This document shows positions 8,677 through 16,884 of a stretch of DNA of 55,036 nucleotides, in pieces (the first letter of the stretch is position 1; each line of letters starts with the position of its first letter). A model generated the notes under the pieces. It ran no database searches. It worked only from the letters and a program-made list of their open reading frames with translations, and was not told the DNA's origin. The stretch is taken from NCBI GenBank assembly GCA_014380005.1, contig JACMKT010000054.1:1-55036 (forward strand), written 5' to 3'. The translations under genes were made by a program, and so were the position numbers. This stretch comes from Rhodospirillales bacterium. Lineage in GTDB: Bacteria > Pseudomonadota > Alphaproteobacteria > Rhodospirillales > Magnetospirillaceae.

Positions 8677-9065
8677 TAATCCTGGGTTATCGCCAGATTG
8701 AAGGTGACGTGCTCCAGATCTTCCGAGAAGTCCTCGCCGAACTCCTTCATGGTCTCGTCGTCGGCGGCGAAGAACCAATTGACCACGATGGTGACGCCGC
8801 GCGCCGCCGCCTTGTCCATGAGCTGGAACATGTTCATCAGCGCCTTGGCGCTGGAGCTGTTGAAATAGATCAGCTCGAAATCGAAGCGCAGGGTACGGCC
8901 CGCGACCTGATCGTGCAGGAAACCTTCCAGCGCGGCGAAAATGGGGCCGAACACCGTCGAAGCGTCCTCGGGGTACGATTCACCCTTCAGCGACAACACG
9001 CCGGCGGCAAAGTCGAAATCCACTGCGGGCGAGCGCTCGGTGGCGGCGATCACTAGATTGTCCAT
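8676..9065 (-). CDS. siaC: SiaC-family (DUF1987) regulatory phosphoprotein
   Basis: A 129-residue protein of the SiaC family, STAS-like switch proteins phosphorylated by SiaB. In Pseudomonas aeruginosa unphosphorylated SiaC binds and activates the diguanylate cyclase SiaD. The diagnostic segment LIYFNSSSAKALM (residues 66-78) carries three serines where SiaC has its phospho-site (Thr68 in P. aeruginosa). Eight bases after siaB and overlapping the downstream kinase start. No siaD or siaA lies nearby, which sets this copy apart. Confidence 0.88.
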   Translation of the reverse strand: MDNLVIAATERSPAVDFDFAAGVLSLKGESYPEDASTVFGPIFAALEGFLHDQVAGRTLRFDFELIYFNSSSAKALMNMFQLMDKAAARGVTIVVNWFFAADDETMKEFGEDFSEDLEHVTFNLAITQD

Positions 9066-9073
9066 GACCCCCC

Positions 9074-9667
9074 TCAGATGGAAACTTTAAGGCAGAAAAA
9101 GTGCTTTTCAGCGTCGATGCGGTCGAAACCGAATTCGATGGGTTCGCTGGCGCGGCGCGCGATCTCGATCAGGCCGATGGTTGCGCCCCGGCTCTTTTCA
9201 TCGGGTGCTTCCCGCAGCTGTTCCTTGTAGTAGGCCTTGATCTCATCCTTGTCCATCTTCTGCAACACCTCCAGGCGGTGCCGCAACCGGGGCACGTCCT
9301 CTTCCAGGATGGTGTTCGCGCAAACGATGAAAAAGCGCCCCTGCTCGGTGCCGATGGTGACCATGCCCGACGACAATTCCACCGATTTGCCCACGGTGCC
9401 CAGCACCTTTTCCGCCGAATAGCGGATGATGTTCTGAGCCTGCTCGATGAACACCGAGAACACCTTCTTGATGGTGGTCAGGTCGGTGTCGTCCAGGGTC
9501 ATCTTCTGGCGCAGGGTATCGCCCAGGGAATACAGGATGGCCTCGGACAGATAGCCCGAGAACGAGAACAGGATGCCGCGTTCGTCCAGCATGCCTTTGA
9601 AGGCGCGATAATGCTGCGCGAGCGCTGGCTGGTCACCCTCTGGGGGCTTGTTCGCCGGGATCGTCAA
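9074..9667 (-). CDS. siaB: SiaB-family protein kinase
   Basis: A 197-residue SiaB-like kinase with a GHKL-type fold, which phosphorylates SiaC. Visible family features are ILFSFSGYLSEAILYSLGDTL near the N-terminus (about 32-52), a helix with QNIIRYSAEK holding the N-box Asn, and the ATP-lid area SRGATIGLIEIARRAS near 159-174. It starts the siaB-siaC-kinase unit. A 73-base gap without an obvious terminator separates it from the binding-protein gene upstream. Confidence 0.87.
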   Translation of the reverse strand: MTIPANKPPEGDQPALAQHYRAFKGMLDERGILFSFSGYLSEAILYSLGDTLRQKMTLDDTDLTTIKKVFSVFIEQAQNIIRYSAEKVLGTVGKSVELSSGMVTIGTEQGRFFIVCANTILEEDVPRLRHRLEVLQKMDKDEIKAYYKEQLREAPDEKSRGATIGLIEIARRASEPIEFGFDRIDAEKHFFCLKVSI

Positions 9668-9740
9668 CTGGACCTTCCTCGCGTGCCGTGCTGATCAGAT
9701 ACTTACAGCCGAACCGTGTCCGCAAGCAAGCCGGGCCGGT

Positions 9741-10493
9741 TCAACCGCCACCGTCTTCTTTCAAGAAGCCGGAGTAGCGTTCGATGATCTTGCCATACAT
9801 GCCGCTGGCGCGCAGCTTTTTGAGGCCACGATTGAAACTGTCACGCAAAGCCTCGTCCCGGAAGGCCACGTAATAGTCCGTGGGCGGGAAAATGGGGTGG
9901 AAACGCACGGCTTGCGTAGTGTCCACCTTGGACTTGACCTCGTCCTCATTGGCGAACCAGCCGAAGATGCTGCGCTCGGACACCACCACATCCACCCGGT
10001 CCAGGAACAGCAGCGTCGGCTGCACCACCTGCTTGACCTCTTCACGGTAGCGCGGATTGCTCTCTACGGCTGCCTTAAAGGCCGGTCCAAGAATCACCGT
10101 TGCCTTTTGGAAGGCGATTACCGATTTTCCGGCCAAATCCTCGGGCCGCTTGATGGTGAAATTATGCTTCGCCAGGGTGATGGCGTAATTGCGATAGGTG
10201 ATGTGGCTGTCGGAATAGAACGCCTTGACCCCCGATGACGGCTGCATGGTCATGGCGGCATCCACCAGCCCGGTGTCCAATTCCTTCATCACCCGGGCAA
10301 TGGCCATGTAACGCGGCTTCAGGGTGTGGCCTTCCAGCGCCAGCGCCTCGCGCACCACGTCGTATTCCAGGCCGCGCCATTCATCGACGATGACGTAAGG
10401 CGGCAAGGACCGCCCCACGGCGATGGTGACCTCGGCGGCATTCGCGGCAAGGGGGGCCAGCAGAATTGCGATCAGGGCGATGAGGTGCTTCAT
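9741..10493 (-). CDS. Periplasmic solute-binding protein (SBP family 3)
   Basis: A 250-residue protein with a cleavable signal peptide (hydrophobic 3-17, ANA-AE site about 19) and a family 3 extracellular solute-binding fold: VTIAVGRSLPPYVIVDEWRGLEYDV early, and a C-terminal FNRGLKKLRASGMYGKIIERY helix. Usually such proteins feed ABC importers of amino acids, but no permease is nearby. Its ATG overlaps the stop of a histidine-kinase gene (4 bases), so it may serve as a ligand-sensing subunit instead. The ligand cannot be told. Confidence 0.85.
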   Translation of the reverse strand: MKHLIALIAILLAPLAANAAEVTIAVGRSLPPYVIVDEWRGLEYDVVREALALEGHTLKPRYMAIARVMKELDTGLVDAAMTMQPSSGVKAFYSDSHITYRNYAITLAKHNFTIKRPEDLAGKSVIAFQKATVILGPAFKAAVESNPRYREEVKQVVQPTLLFLDRVDVVVSERSIFGWFANEDEVKSKVDTTQAVRFHPIFPPTDYYVAFRDEALRDSFNRGLKKLRASGMYGKIIERYSGFLKEDGGG

Positions 10494-11800
10494 GCCTTTT
10501 CCTTGTCGCGTGGGGCGCGGCGCAGCCGCACGGTGACGGTGGTGCCACAGCCCAATCGGCTGTCCACGGCGATGGAACCGCCATGCAGATCGATGATCTG
10601 GCGGACCATGTGCAGGCCGATGCCCGAGCCGGCGATGTTGTTGGTGTTGGCGGCGCGGAAGAAACGCTCGAACACGCGGGGCACGTCGCCTTCAGGAATG
10701 CCGATGCCGTGATCGCGCACATCCACGGCAATGGCGCCGTGATCGGAACGGACCGTCAGTTCCACCGGGCCGGCCTCGGAATATTTCAGCGCGTTGCCCA
10801 CCAGATTGTTGAACACCAGGGCCAGCATGCCGGGGTCACCCCAGACCGGCGGCACCTTGCCCACATTCAGGTGCAAGTCGCGGCCCGGCGTGGCGGCGCG
10901 GTGATGAGCCGCCGCCGATTCCAGCAGCGGGCCGATCTTCAACGCCCGTTCCTGCAAGACGATGCGGCCCGATTCCAACTGCTCGTCCGCCAGACAGGTG
11001 GCGATCAGATCCACCAGCCGATGCACGGCGCCGCGGATGGTCTCCAGCCGAGGCAAGGCGGCGGTGTCGGTTTTTTCCACCCGCATCATCAGCATCTGCG
11101 CCGCCGAGTCGATGATCGCCAGCGGCGTGCGGAATTCGTGGCTGACCATGGAGAGGAATTGCCGCAATTCCTGCTTGGCCTCGGTCTCGCGGGTCAGCGC
11201 CAGTTCGGCGCGGTCGCGGGCGCGGGCCAGGGCGTCGCGGCTGTCTTCCAGCTCGGCGGTACGGCTTGCCACCTTTTCTTCCAGCGACGCGTTGAGGCCG
11301 GACAATTCCTGGTTCAGCCGGGCGATGGTGGAGATGCCGCGCCACGCACGGATAGCACCCACCAGAGCAGTGAACAGCTTCTGCGCCGTCAGCTCGGATT
11401 TGCTTTTGTAATCGTTGATGTCGTGGGCCAGTACCACGTCGCGCTCGGGCGCCTCGCCGGGCTGGCCGGTGCGCAGGATGATGCGGATTTGAGTGTTGCC
11501 CAAAGTCTCGCGGATGTGGCGCACCAATTGAAGCCCGGCATCGGGGCTTTCCATCACCACGTCCAGCAGCACCACCGGAATATGGGGATGGGCTTTGATC
11601 AAATCGGCGGCTTGGGCGGCGGAATGGGCCGACAGCATCTCGAAGCCGCGTCCGTCGAAGCTGAAATCCCGCAGCAGGATGCGGGTCATGGCATGGACCT
11701 GGTCGTCGTCATCCACCACCAGCACCCGCCACGGTTCCGCCGCCGGCGTGGCAATGGCGGCGGTGCGGGCCTTCAGCGAGAGTTTGACGTCCTTAGCCAT
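10490..11800 (-). CDS. REC-histidine kinase (receiver at N-terminus)
   Basis: A 436-residue soluble protein with an N-terminal receiver (about 25-150, VLVVDDDDQVHAM, Asp80 in VVLLDVVME), a coiled coil (about 160-215), then a HisKA/HATPase kinase with FLSMVSHEFRTPL (His221), an N-box NNLVGNALKY, DHGIGI and GSGIGLHMV. A kinase carrying its own receiver ahead of the transmitter suggests a phosphorelay. It follows an OmpR-type regulator by 12 bases and overlaps the binding-protein gene by 4. No membrane helix is present, so any periplasmic signal needs a further link. Confidence 0.9.
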   Translation of the reverse strand: MAKDVKLSLKARTAAIATPAAEPWRVLVVDDDDQVHAMTRILLRDFSFDGRGFEMLSAHSAAQAADLIKAHPHIPVVLLDVVMESPDAGLQLVRHIRETLGNTQIRIILRTGQPGEAPERDVVLAHDINDYKSKSELTAQKLFTALVGAIRAWRGISTIARLNQELSGLNASLEEKVASRTAELEDSRDALARARDRAELALTRETEAKQELRQFLSMVSHEFRTPLAIIDSAAQMLMMRVEKTDTAALPRLETIRGAVHRLVDLIATCLADEQLESGRIVLQERALKIGPLLESAAAHHRAATPGRDLHLNVGKVPPVWGDPGMLALVFNNLVGNALKYSEAGPVELTVRSDHGAIAVDVRDHGIGIPEGDVPRVFERFFRAANTNNIAGSGIGLHMVRQIIDLHGGSIAVDSRLGCGTTVTVRLRRAPRDKEKA

Positions 11801-11812
11801 GGGATATGCAGC

Positions 11813-12526
11813 CTACCGCACCGCGACCGGGGCGGCGAAGGCGTAGCCGGTGCCGTGCACCGCCTCGATGGGCAGATCGTGGCCCAGCACTTCCTCGCCC
11901 TTGGAGCGCAGGCGCCGCACCATGGAATCCACCGAACGGTCGCCCATGTCCCATTCCCGCTTGCCCAGGGCGCGGAAGATGTCGGCGCGCGACACCGGCT
12001 CGCCGGGGCGGTCCACCAGCAGATTGATGAAGACCCGTTCGTTGGCGGTCAGCTTAAGGGTGGCGCCGCCCGGCGCGACCAACGCCCACGCCACCTGATC
12101 ATAGGCCCAGGAGGTGGAGGCCGGCGCGAGCGGCTGCGTCATGGGGGCGGCAGTGACCGGCTGCGCCTTCAGCCGGCGCGCCAGGGTGCGCACCTGGGCT
12201 TCCAATTCGCGCAATTCGATGGGTTTGACTAAATAGACGTCGGCGCCGATTTCCAGCCCCACCACCCGGTCCACGTTCACCCCGCGCGCGGTCAGCATGA
12301 TGATGCCGACCTCGGAATGATCGCGCAAACGCTTGGCGATGGAAAAGCCATCCTCACCCGGCAGATTGACGTCCAGAATGATGATGTCGGCGGGCCGCGC
12401 GCTTTGGGCGCGGTCCAGCGCCGGGCCGTCTTCACAACCGATCACGTCATGACCGCAGGCCGACAGGTATTCCACCAGATCGGCCCGCAGCGAAGTCTCG
12501 TCTTCCACTACCGCAATATTTGCCAT
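11813..12526 (-). CDS. OmpR/PhoB-family response regulator
   Basis: A 237-residue DNA-binding regulator with a receiver (ED at 8-9, phospho-acceptor Asp52 in ILDVNLPGEDG, Lys in VKPIELRE) and a C-terminal winged helix (LTANERVFINLLVDRPGEP, then DRSVDSMVRRLRSKGEE and IEAVHGTGYAF). ATG 12526 starts directly with the first receiver strand; an upstream in-frame start would add 12 residues without similarity. First gene of the minus-strand signalling cluster and the likely partner of the adjacent REC-kinase. Confidence 0.92.
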   Translation of the reverse strand: MANIAVVEDETSLRADLVEYLSACGHDVIGCEDGPALDRAQSARPADIIILDVNLPGEDGFSIAKRLRDHSEVGIIMLTARGVNVDRVVGLEIGADVYLVKPIELRELEAQVRTLARRLKAQPVTAAPMTQPLAPASTSWAYDQVAWALVAPGGATLKLTANERVFINLLVDRPGEPVSRADIFRALGKREWDMGDRSVDSMVRRLRSKGEEVLGHDLPIEAVHGTGYAFAAPVAVR

Positions 12527-12665
12527 GCCACCGTCCGCCCCAAACCGGCTTGAGCTATGCACAGTGGAGCACTAGCCGGGTTGTCACGTCAAATTGCAAA
12601 CCGTGGCGGATTGTGACGACAAGTGACGAAGAGGGTGGAATTCGATCCTTCGACCACATCCTCTG

Positions 12666-12770
12666 TGTCATTTCGAACGAGCCGCAGGCGAGGAGAAATC
12701 TCGCTTCCGCGCTGACGGTTTTTCCGCTGAGGCGAGATTTCTCCTCAGCTTCGCTTCGTTCGAAATGACA
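12666..12770. repeat. 105-bp hairpin repeat of the GTCATTTCGAACGA type
   Basis: A perfect 15-bp outer stem (12666-12680 with 12756-12770) and a perfect 15-bp inner stem (12690-12704 with 12732-12746). The outer arm ends two bases before the stop of the DnaA-domain gene. This word family (TCATTTCGA...GAGAAATCTC) recurs in many bacterial genomes as intergenic repeats (from memory). It may end transcription of the DnaA-like gene. Confidence 0.9.
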
Positions 12771-12771
12771 G

Positions 12772-13140
12772 TTACCGTTCAGTCCGCGGAGTGACGATCT
12801 TTTCCACCAGCTTGACCAGCAGGCGGTCCATGCGGCCAGCCCAGGCTTCGTCGGTGTCGATCATCTCGCGGCAGCGGCGGAAGGCGCGCAGCACGGTGGT
12901 GTGGCTGCGGCCACCGAACACCCGGCCCAGTTCGGGCAGCGAGCACGAGGTCAGCAGACGGGCGTAGTACATGGCAGCCATACGGGGCTTCCACAGGCGA
13001 TGATCGCGGGAGTGGGTCATCATCTCGCGCTCGGACAGGCCGAATTCGGCGGCGATGGTGGAGATAACCTCGGCCACGAAGGGATCGCTGACCTTGTAGC
13101 GCATGGGCGGGGTCGTGCGGATCTCGGCAAGGGCGAGCAT
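12772..13140 (-). CDS. Free-standing DnaA domain IV (DNA-binding) protein
   Basis: A 122-residue protein consisting of a DnaA C-terminal domain only. Residues about 20-105 carry the DnaA DNA-binding helices, with KPRMAAMYYARLLTSCSLPELG and the signature FGGRSHTTVLRA (75-86), which in DnaA reads the DnaA-box. The AAA+ ATPase and domain I are absent. A strong AGGGGG site precedes the ATG. It may bind DnaA boxes and compete with DnaA, or be a dedicated transcription factor; both are inference. Confidence 0.88.
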   Translation of the reverse strand: MLALAEIRTTPPMRYKVSDPFVAEVISTIAAEFGLSEREMMTHSRDHRLWKPRMAAMYYARLLTSCSLPELGRVFGGRSHTTVLRAFRRCREMIDTDEAWAGRMDRLLVKLVEKIVTPRTER

Positions 13141-13340
13141 GGGTAACCCCCTTTAGATACAATCTGATGAGGGGGATTGTGCGCAAGTGTGCAGCGCGTT
13201 CCCACCCGCGAGTTGCAACGCCTTGTGTCGGGCTGTGACTCGGATTGTGAATGGGATGTAGCAGAGATCAGGGGTTCACCCTACCAGACTAACTCAATAG
13301 TAGCGCGCGCAAAAGGAGAAAACGCGGTGCGTGCGGAAAA

Positions 13341-14273
13341 TCAGCGCAGGACCGGCTTCAGGCTTTCCATGGCCCCGACCAAAGCGGTGCGGATGCCGGG
13401 TTCCATGGCCGAGTGGCCGGCATCGGGAACCATGTTCAGCTTTGCCCGCGGCCAGTTGCGCGCCAGATCATGGGCGCTGACCGGCGGGCACACCATGTCG
13501 TAGCGGCCCTGGACAATAACGGACGGCAGATGCTCGATACGCGGCAGATCGTGCAATAGCTGGCCGGGGCTGAGGAAGCCGTCATGCACCATGTAATGGC
13601 ACTCGATGCGGGCCATGGACAGGCACGCCACCGGGTCGGCCTCGGCGGGCTCGCGCGGTATCAGCCGGGCGCAGCCTTCTTCATAGGCGCACCAGATGCG
13701 GGCGGCGGGCAGATGCATTGCCGGGTCGGGATCGGTCAGCCGGCGGTAATAGGCCGCCAGCACATCGCCCTCGGCCTCGGGGATATGGGCTTTGAAGCGG
13801 CGGTGGGCTTCGGGGAAGAAGGTGCCCATGCCGGCCATGAACCATTCCACCTCTGCCGGGCGGAACAGGAACACGCCGCGCAGCACGAAGGCCAGCACCC
13901 GCTTGGGGTGGGCCTGACCATAGGCCAGCGCCAGCGTGCTGCCCCACGAGCCGCCGAACAGCACCCAGCGTTCCACCCCCAGGCTCAGGCGCAGTTTTTC
14001 CATGTCGGCGATCAGATGGCGCGTGGTGTTGGCCTGGACCGAGCCCGCCGGCGTGGATCGCCCGCAGCCGCGCTGGTCGAACAGGATGATGCGCCAGAAG
14101 GTGGGGTCGAAGAACCGGCGATAGGGCGGCGCGGTGCCGGAGCCGGGACCACCGTGGACGAACGCCACGGGCACGCCGTTGGGGTTGCCGGATTCTTCCC
14201 AATAGACGGTGTGGCCGTCGCCCACCTCTAGCATGCCCCAGGCATTGGGCTCGGTGGGCGGGAACAGATCCAT
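13341..14273 (-). CDS. pip: Proline iminopeptidase
   Basis: A 310-residue alpha/beta hydrolase of peptidase family S33 that releases N-terminal proline. HGGPGSG (40-46) forms the oxyanion hole, GGSWGS holds the nucleophile Ser109, and Asp259 (GRYDMVCPP) and His287 (DAGHS) complete the triad. [10 protein letters not shown] is also diagnostic. Start 14273 places [10 protein letters not shown] at the usual family N-terminus. Divergent from queA with 81 bases between starts. Confidence 0.94.
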   Translation of the reverse strand: MDLFPPTEPNAWGMLEVGDGHTVYWEESGNPNGVPVAFVHGGPGSGTAPPYRRFFDPTFWRIILFDQRGCGRSTPAGSVQANTTRHLIADMEKLRLSLGVERWVLFGGSWGSTLALAYGQAHPKRVLAFVLRGVFLFRPAEVEWFMAGMGTFFPEAHRRFKAHIPEAEGDVLAAYYRRLTDPDPAMHLPAARIWCAYEEGCARLIPREPAEADPVACLSMARIECHYMVHDGFLSPGQLLHDLPRIEHLPSVIVQGRYDMVCPPVSAHDLARNWPRAKLNMVPDAGHSAMEPGIRTALVGAMESLKPVLR

Positions 14274-14318
14274 GACGCGGGGTTCCTGGCACGGGGGACG
14301 GAATGCATCACAATAGCA

Positions 14319-14347
14319 TTGACGCTTGCGGCTTCGCACCCTACACC
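14319..14347 (+). promoter_or_regulatory. Predicted promoter of queA
   Basis: TTGACG (14319-14324), a 17-base spacer, then TACACC (14342-14347). The expected start of transcription falls at about the queA ATG (14355), which would give a leaderless or nearly leaderless mRNA; no ribosome site is visible before this ATG. Confidence 0.35.
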
Positions 14348-14354
14348 CCCGGCC

Positions 14355-15389
14355 ATGAACGTGGATCTTTTTGATTTCGAGCTGCCGCGCGAACTGATCG
14401 CCGAGCGCCCAATGTGTCCCCGCGACGGCGCCCGCCTGCTGCATGTGGGCGCCGGCGGGTTGGAAGATCGTATCGTGCGCGATCTGCCGGGCTTCCTGCG
14501 TCCCGGCGATGTGCTGGTCAGCAACGACACCCGTGTCATTCCGGCGCGGCTGTTCGGAAAACGCGGTGAGGCGGGCGTTGAGGTCACCCTGCATCAGCGT
14601 ATCGCCCTGGATTCATGGAAGGCCTTCGCCCGTCCGGCCAAGAAGCTGAAGCCGGGCGACACGGTTCGGTTCACCGACGAGTTCACCGCCACCGTGGCGG
14701 AAAAAGGCGAGGCCGGCGAGGTCACCCTGACCTTCGACCGTTCCGGCGACGCCCTGATGCTGGCGCTGGAAGAAACCGGCCGCATGCCGCTGCCACCCTA
14801 TATCCGCAAGGGCGAAGCGGACGAAGCCGACCGCGCCGATTACCAGACGGTGTTCGCCCGTGAAAAAGGCGCCGTGGCCGCCCCCACCGCCGGGCTGCAT
14901 TTCACTCCCGAATTGCTGGCCGCCCTGGACGCGCGCGGGGTCAAACGGCTGACGGTGACCCTGCATGTGGGCGCCGGCACTTTCCTGCCGGTCAAGGTGG
15001 ACGATACCAAGGACCACAAGATGCATGCCGAATGCGGCGTGGTGACCCAGGACATGGCCGATGCGGTCAACGCCGCCAAGGCGGCGGGCGGCCGCGTGGT
15101 GGCGGTGGGCACCACATCCCTGCGCCTGCTGGAAAGCGCCACCGGCGAAGACGGCGTGCTGCGCCCGTTCAACGGCGCCACCGACATCTTCATCACCCCC
15201 GGTTATCGGTTCCGGCTGGTGGATGTGCTGATGACCAATTTCCACCTGCCCCGCTCGACCCTGTTCATGCTGGTCTCGGCCTTCGCCGGGATGGAGCCCA
15301 TGAAACGGGCCTATGCCCACGCCATGGCGACGGGCTATCGTTTCTATTCCTATGGCGATGCCTGTTTGCTGCATCGGGAGGCACCATGA
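14355..15389 (+). CDS. queA: tRNA preQ1(34) S-adenosylmethionine ribosyltransferase-isomerase
   Basis: Transfers and isomerises the ribosyl part of SAM onto preQ1 in tRNA, giving epoxyqueuosine. The 344-residue protein has the start [14 protein letters not shown], the PTAGLHFT motif, [10 protein letters not shown] and the C-terminal [17 protein letters not shown] signature. ATG 14355 is the family start. Followed by tgt about 100 bases on, the usual queuosine pairing in order queA-tgt. Confidence 0.96.
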   Translation: MNVDLFDFELPRELIAERPMCPRDGARLLHVGAGGLEDRIVRDLPGFLRPGDVLVSNDTRVIPARLFGKRGEAGVEVTLHQRIALDSWKAFARPAKKLKPGDTVRFTDEFTATVAEKGEAGEVTLTFDRSGDALMLALEETGRMPLPPYIRKGEADEADRADYQTVFAREKGAVAAPTAGLHFTPELLAALDARGVKRLTVTLHVGAGTFLPVKVDDTKDHKMHAECGVVTQDMADAVNAAKAAGGRVVAVGTTSLRLLESATGEDGVLRPFNGATDIFITPGYRFRLVDVLMTNFHLPRSTLFMLVSAFAGMEPMKRAYAHAMATGYRFYSYGDACLLHREAP

Positions 15390-15491
15390 CCAATTCGGAG
15401 CGCAGCGACTGGGCCATTGAGGCCCCGCGAGCTTATGCGAGCGTGAGGCAAGCGAACGGAGTGAGCGCCCGCCGCCTGAGGGGCAAAAAAT

Positions 15492-16619
15492 ATGACGTCC
15501 TTTAAATTCGAGGTTTTCGCCAGCGACGGCGCCGCCCGGCTGGGCCGGCTGCATACCGCCCATGGTCCCATGGACACCCCGGCCTTCATGCCGGTGGGCA
15601 CCGCCGCCACGGTCAAGGCCATGACGCCGGAAAGCGTCGCCTCCACCGGCGCGCAGATGATCCTGGGCAACACCTATCATTTGATGCTGCGCCCCGGCGC
15701 CGAACGGGTGGGGCGACTGGGCGGTCTGCATGAGTTCATGAACTGGCACGGCCCCATCCTGACCGATTCCGGCGGCTTCCAGGTCATGAGTCTCGCCAAG
15801 CTGCGCAAGCTGACCGAGGAAGGCGTCGCCTTCCAATCCCATATCGACGGCTCGCGCCACATGCTGACGCCCGAGCGCAGCATGGAAATCCAGAATCTGC
15901 TGGATGCCGACGTCACCATGGCCTTCGACGAATGCACCCCGTTCCCGGCCACGCCGGAACAGGCGGCGGAAAGCATGCGCCTATCCATGCGCTGGGCCCG
16001 CCGCTCCAAGGACGCCTTTGTCCAGCGTCCCGGCTACGGCCTGTTCGGCATCGTCCAGGGCGGCGTCTATCACGATCTGCGCGCCGAATCCGCGAGCGCG
16101 CTGACGGCCATGGAATTCGACGGCTATGCGGTGGGCGGGCTGGCGGTGGGCGAGGGCCAGGACCTCATGTTCTCCACCCTGGACTTCACCACGCCCCTGC
16201 TGCCGACAGACAAGCCGCGCTATCTCATGGGCGTGGGCAAGCCCAGCGACATCATCGGCGCCGTGCTGCGCGGCATCGACATGTTCGACTGCGTCATGCC
16301 CACCCGCTCGGGCCGCACCGCCCAGGCCTTCACCCGCCGGGGCACGGTGAACATGCGCAACGCACGCCACCAGGACGACCCCCGCCCGCTGGACGAGGGC
16401 TGCGCCTGCCCGGCCTGCCGCAATTACTCGCGGGCCTATCTGCACCACCTGACCCGCTCGGAAGAAATCCTCGGGCCCATGCTGCTGACTTGGCACAACA
16501 TCCAGTTCTATCAGGACACCATGCGGGGATTGCGCGCCGCCATCGCCGAAGGCCGGGTGCAGGATTTTGCCGAGCAAGCGTTGGCGCTGGAAGCCACGGG
16601 GGATGTGGAGGCGCTTTAG
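15492..16619 (+). CDS. tgt: Queuine tRNA-ribosyltransferase (TGT)
   Basis: Exchanges guanine-34 of tRNAs Asp, Asn, His and Tyr for preQ1. The 375-residue TIM-barrel enzyme shows [14 protein letters not shown], the active-site [21 protein letters not shown], the nucleophile region [10 protein letters not shown] and the zinc site CACPAC with downstream LHHL His. Length is as usual. The 102-base gap after queA holds an out-of-frame short open frame overlapping both genes. No clear terminator follows. Confidence 0.97.
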   Translation: MTSFKFEVFASDGAARLGRLHTAHGPMDTPAFMPVGTAATVKAMTPESVASTGAQMILGNTYHLMLRPGAERVGRLGGLHEFMNWHGPILTDSGGFQVMSLAKLRKLTEEGVAFQSHIDGSRHMLTPERSMEIQNLLDADVTMAFDECTPFPATPEQAAESMRLSMRWARRSKDAFVQRPGYGLFGIVQGGVYHDLRAESASALTAMEFDGYAVGGLAVGEGQDLMFSTLDFTTPLLPTDKPRYLMGVGKPSDIIGAVLRGIDMFDCVMPTRSGRTAQAFTRRGTVNMRNARHQDDPRPLDEGCACPACRNYSRAYLHHLTRSEEILGPMLLTWHNIQFYQDTMRGLRAAIAEGRVQDFAEQALALEATGDVEAL

Positions 16620-16803
16620 CCCCCTTGTGTCTTGAAAAGACCCGGACGCCCCCAAGGCCAGAAGGCCGTGAAGTAGCAAAAGGGCGTCCAACCTTCCTTG
16701 ACGTCCGAACGGTTGGGCGGGAACGATCGCCTCGACGCCACCGTGATTGCCGAATTCACCGCCACGATGAGCGGCGATTTGCTCCCGGTCACGCCGGACC
16801 CGG
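16620..16803. other. Intergenic, no supported gene
   Basis: Downstream of tgt. Minus- and plus-strand frames are open because of GC content, but none shows a convincing start, family motif or clear coding pattern. It leads directly into the 16-bp tandem repeat. Confidence 0.5.
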
Positions 16804-16883
16804 CCCGGGTGACGCTTGACCCGGGTGACGCTTGACCCGGGTGACGCTTGACCCGGGTGACGCTTGACCCGGGTGACGCTTGA
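16804..16883. repeat. Tandem repeat, five perfect 16-bp copies
   Basis: CCCGGGTGACGCTTGA is repeated five times without a mismatch. Each unit contains CCCGGG and GTGACGC. It directly abuts the 3' end of a decayed minus-strand gene and shifts its frame, as 16 is not a multiple of three. Perfect identity suggests recent expansion. Confidence 0.97.
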
Positions 16884-16884
16884 A

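Noticed and set aside
15386-15505. 39-codon frame overlapping the queA stop and the tgt start
   Set aside because: It has no ribosome site, and its residues come from a low-complexity GCGAGCG/GTGAGG-type intergenic stretch that gives such peptides in all frames.
16804-16883. CRISPR-like array
   Set aside because: Copies are directly joined with no spacers.
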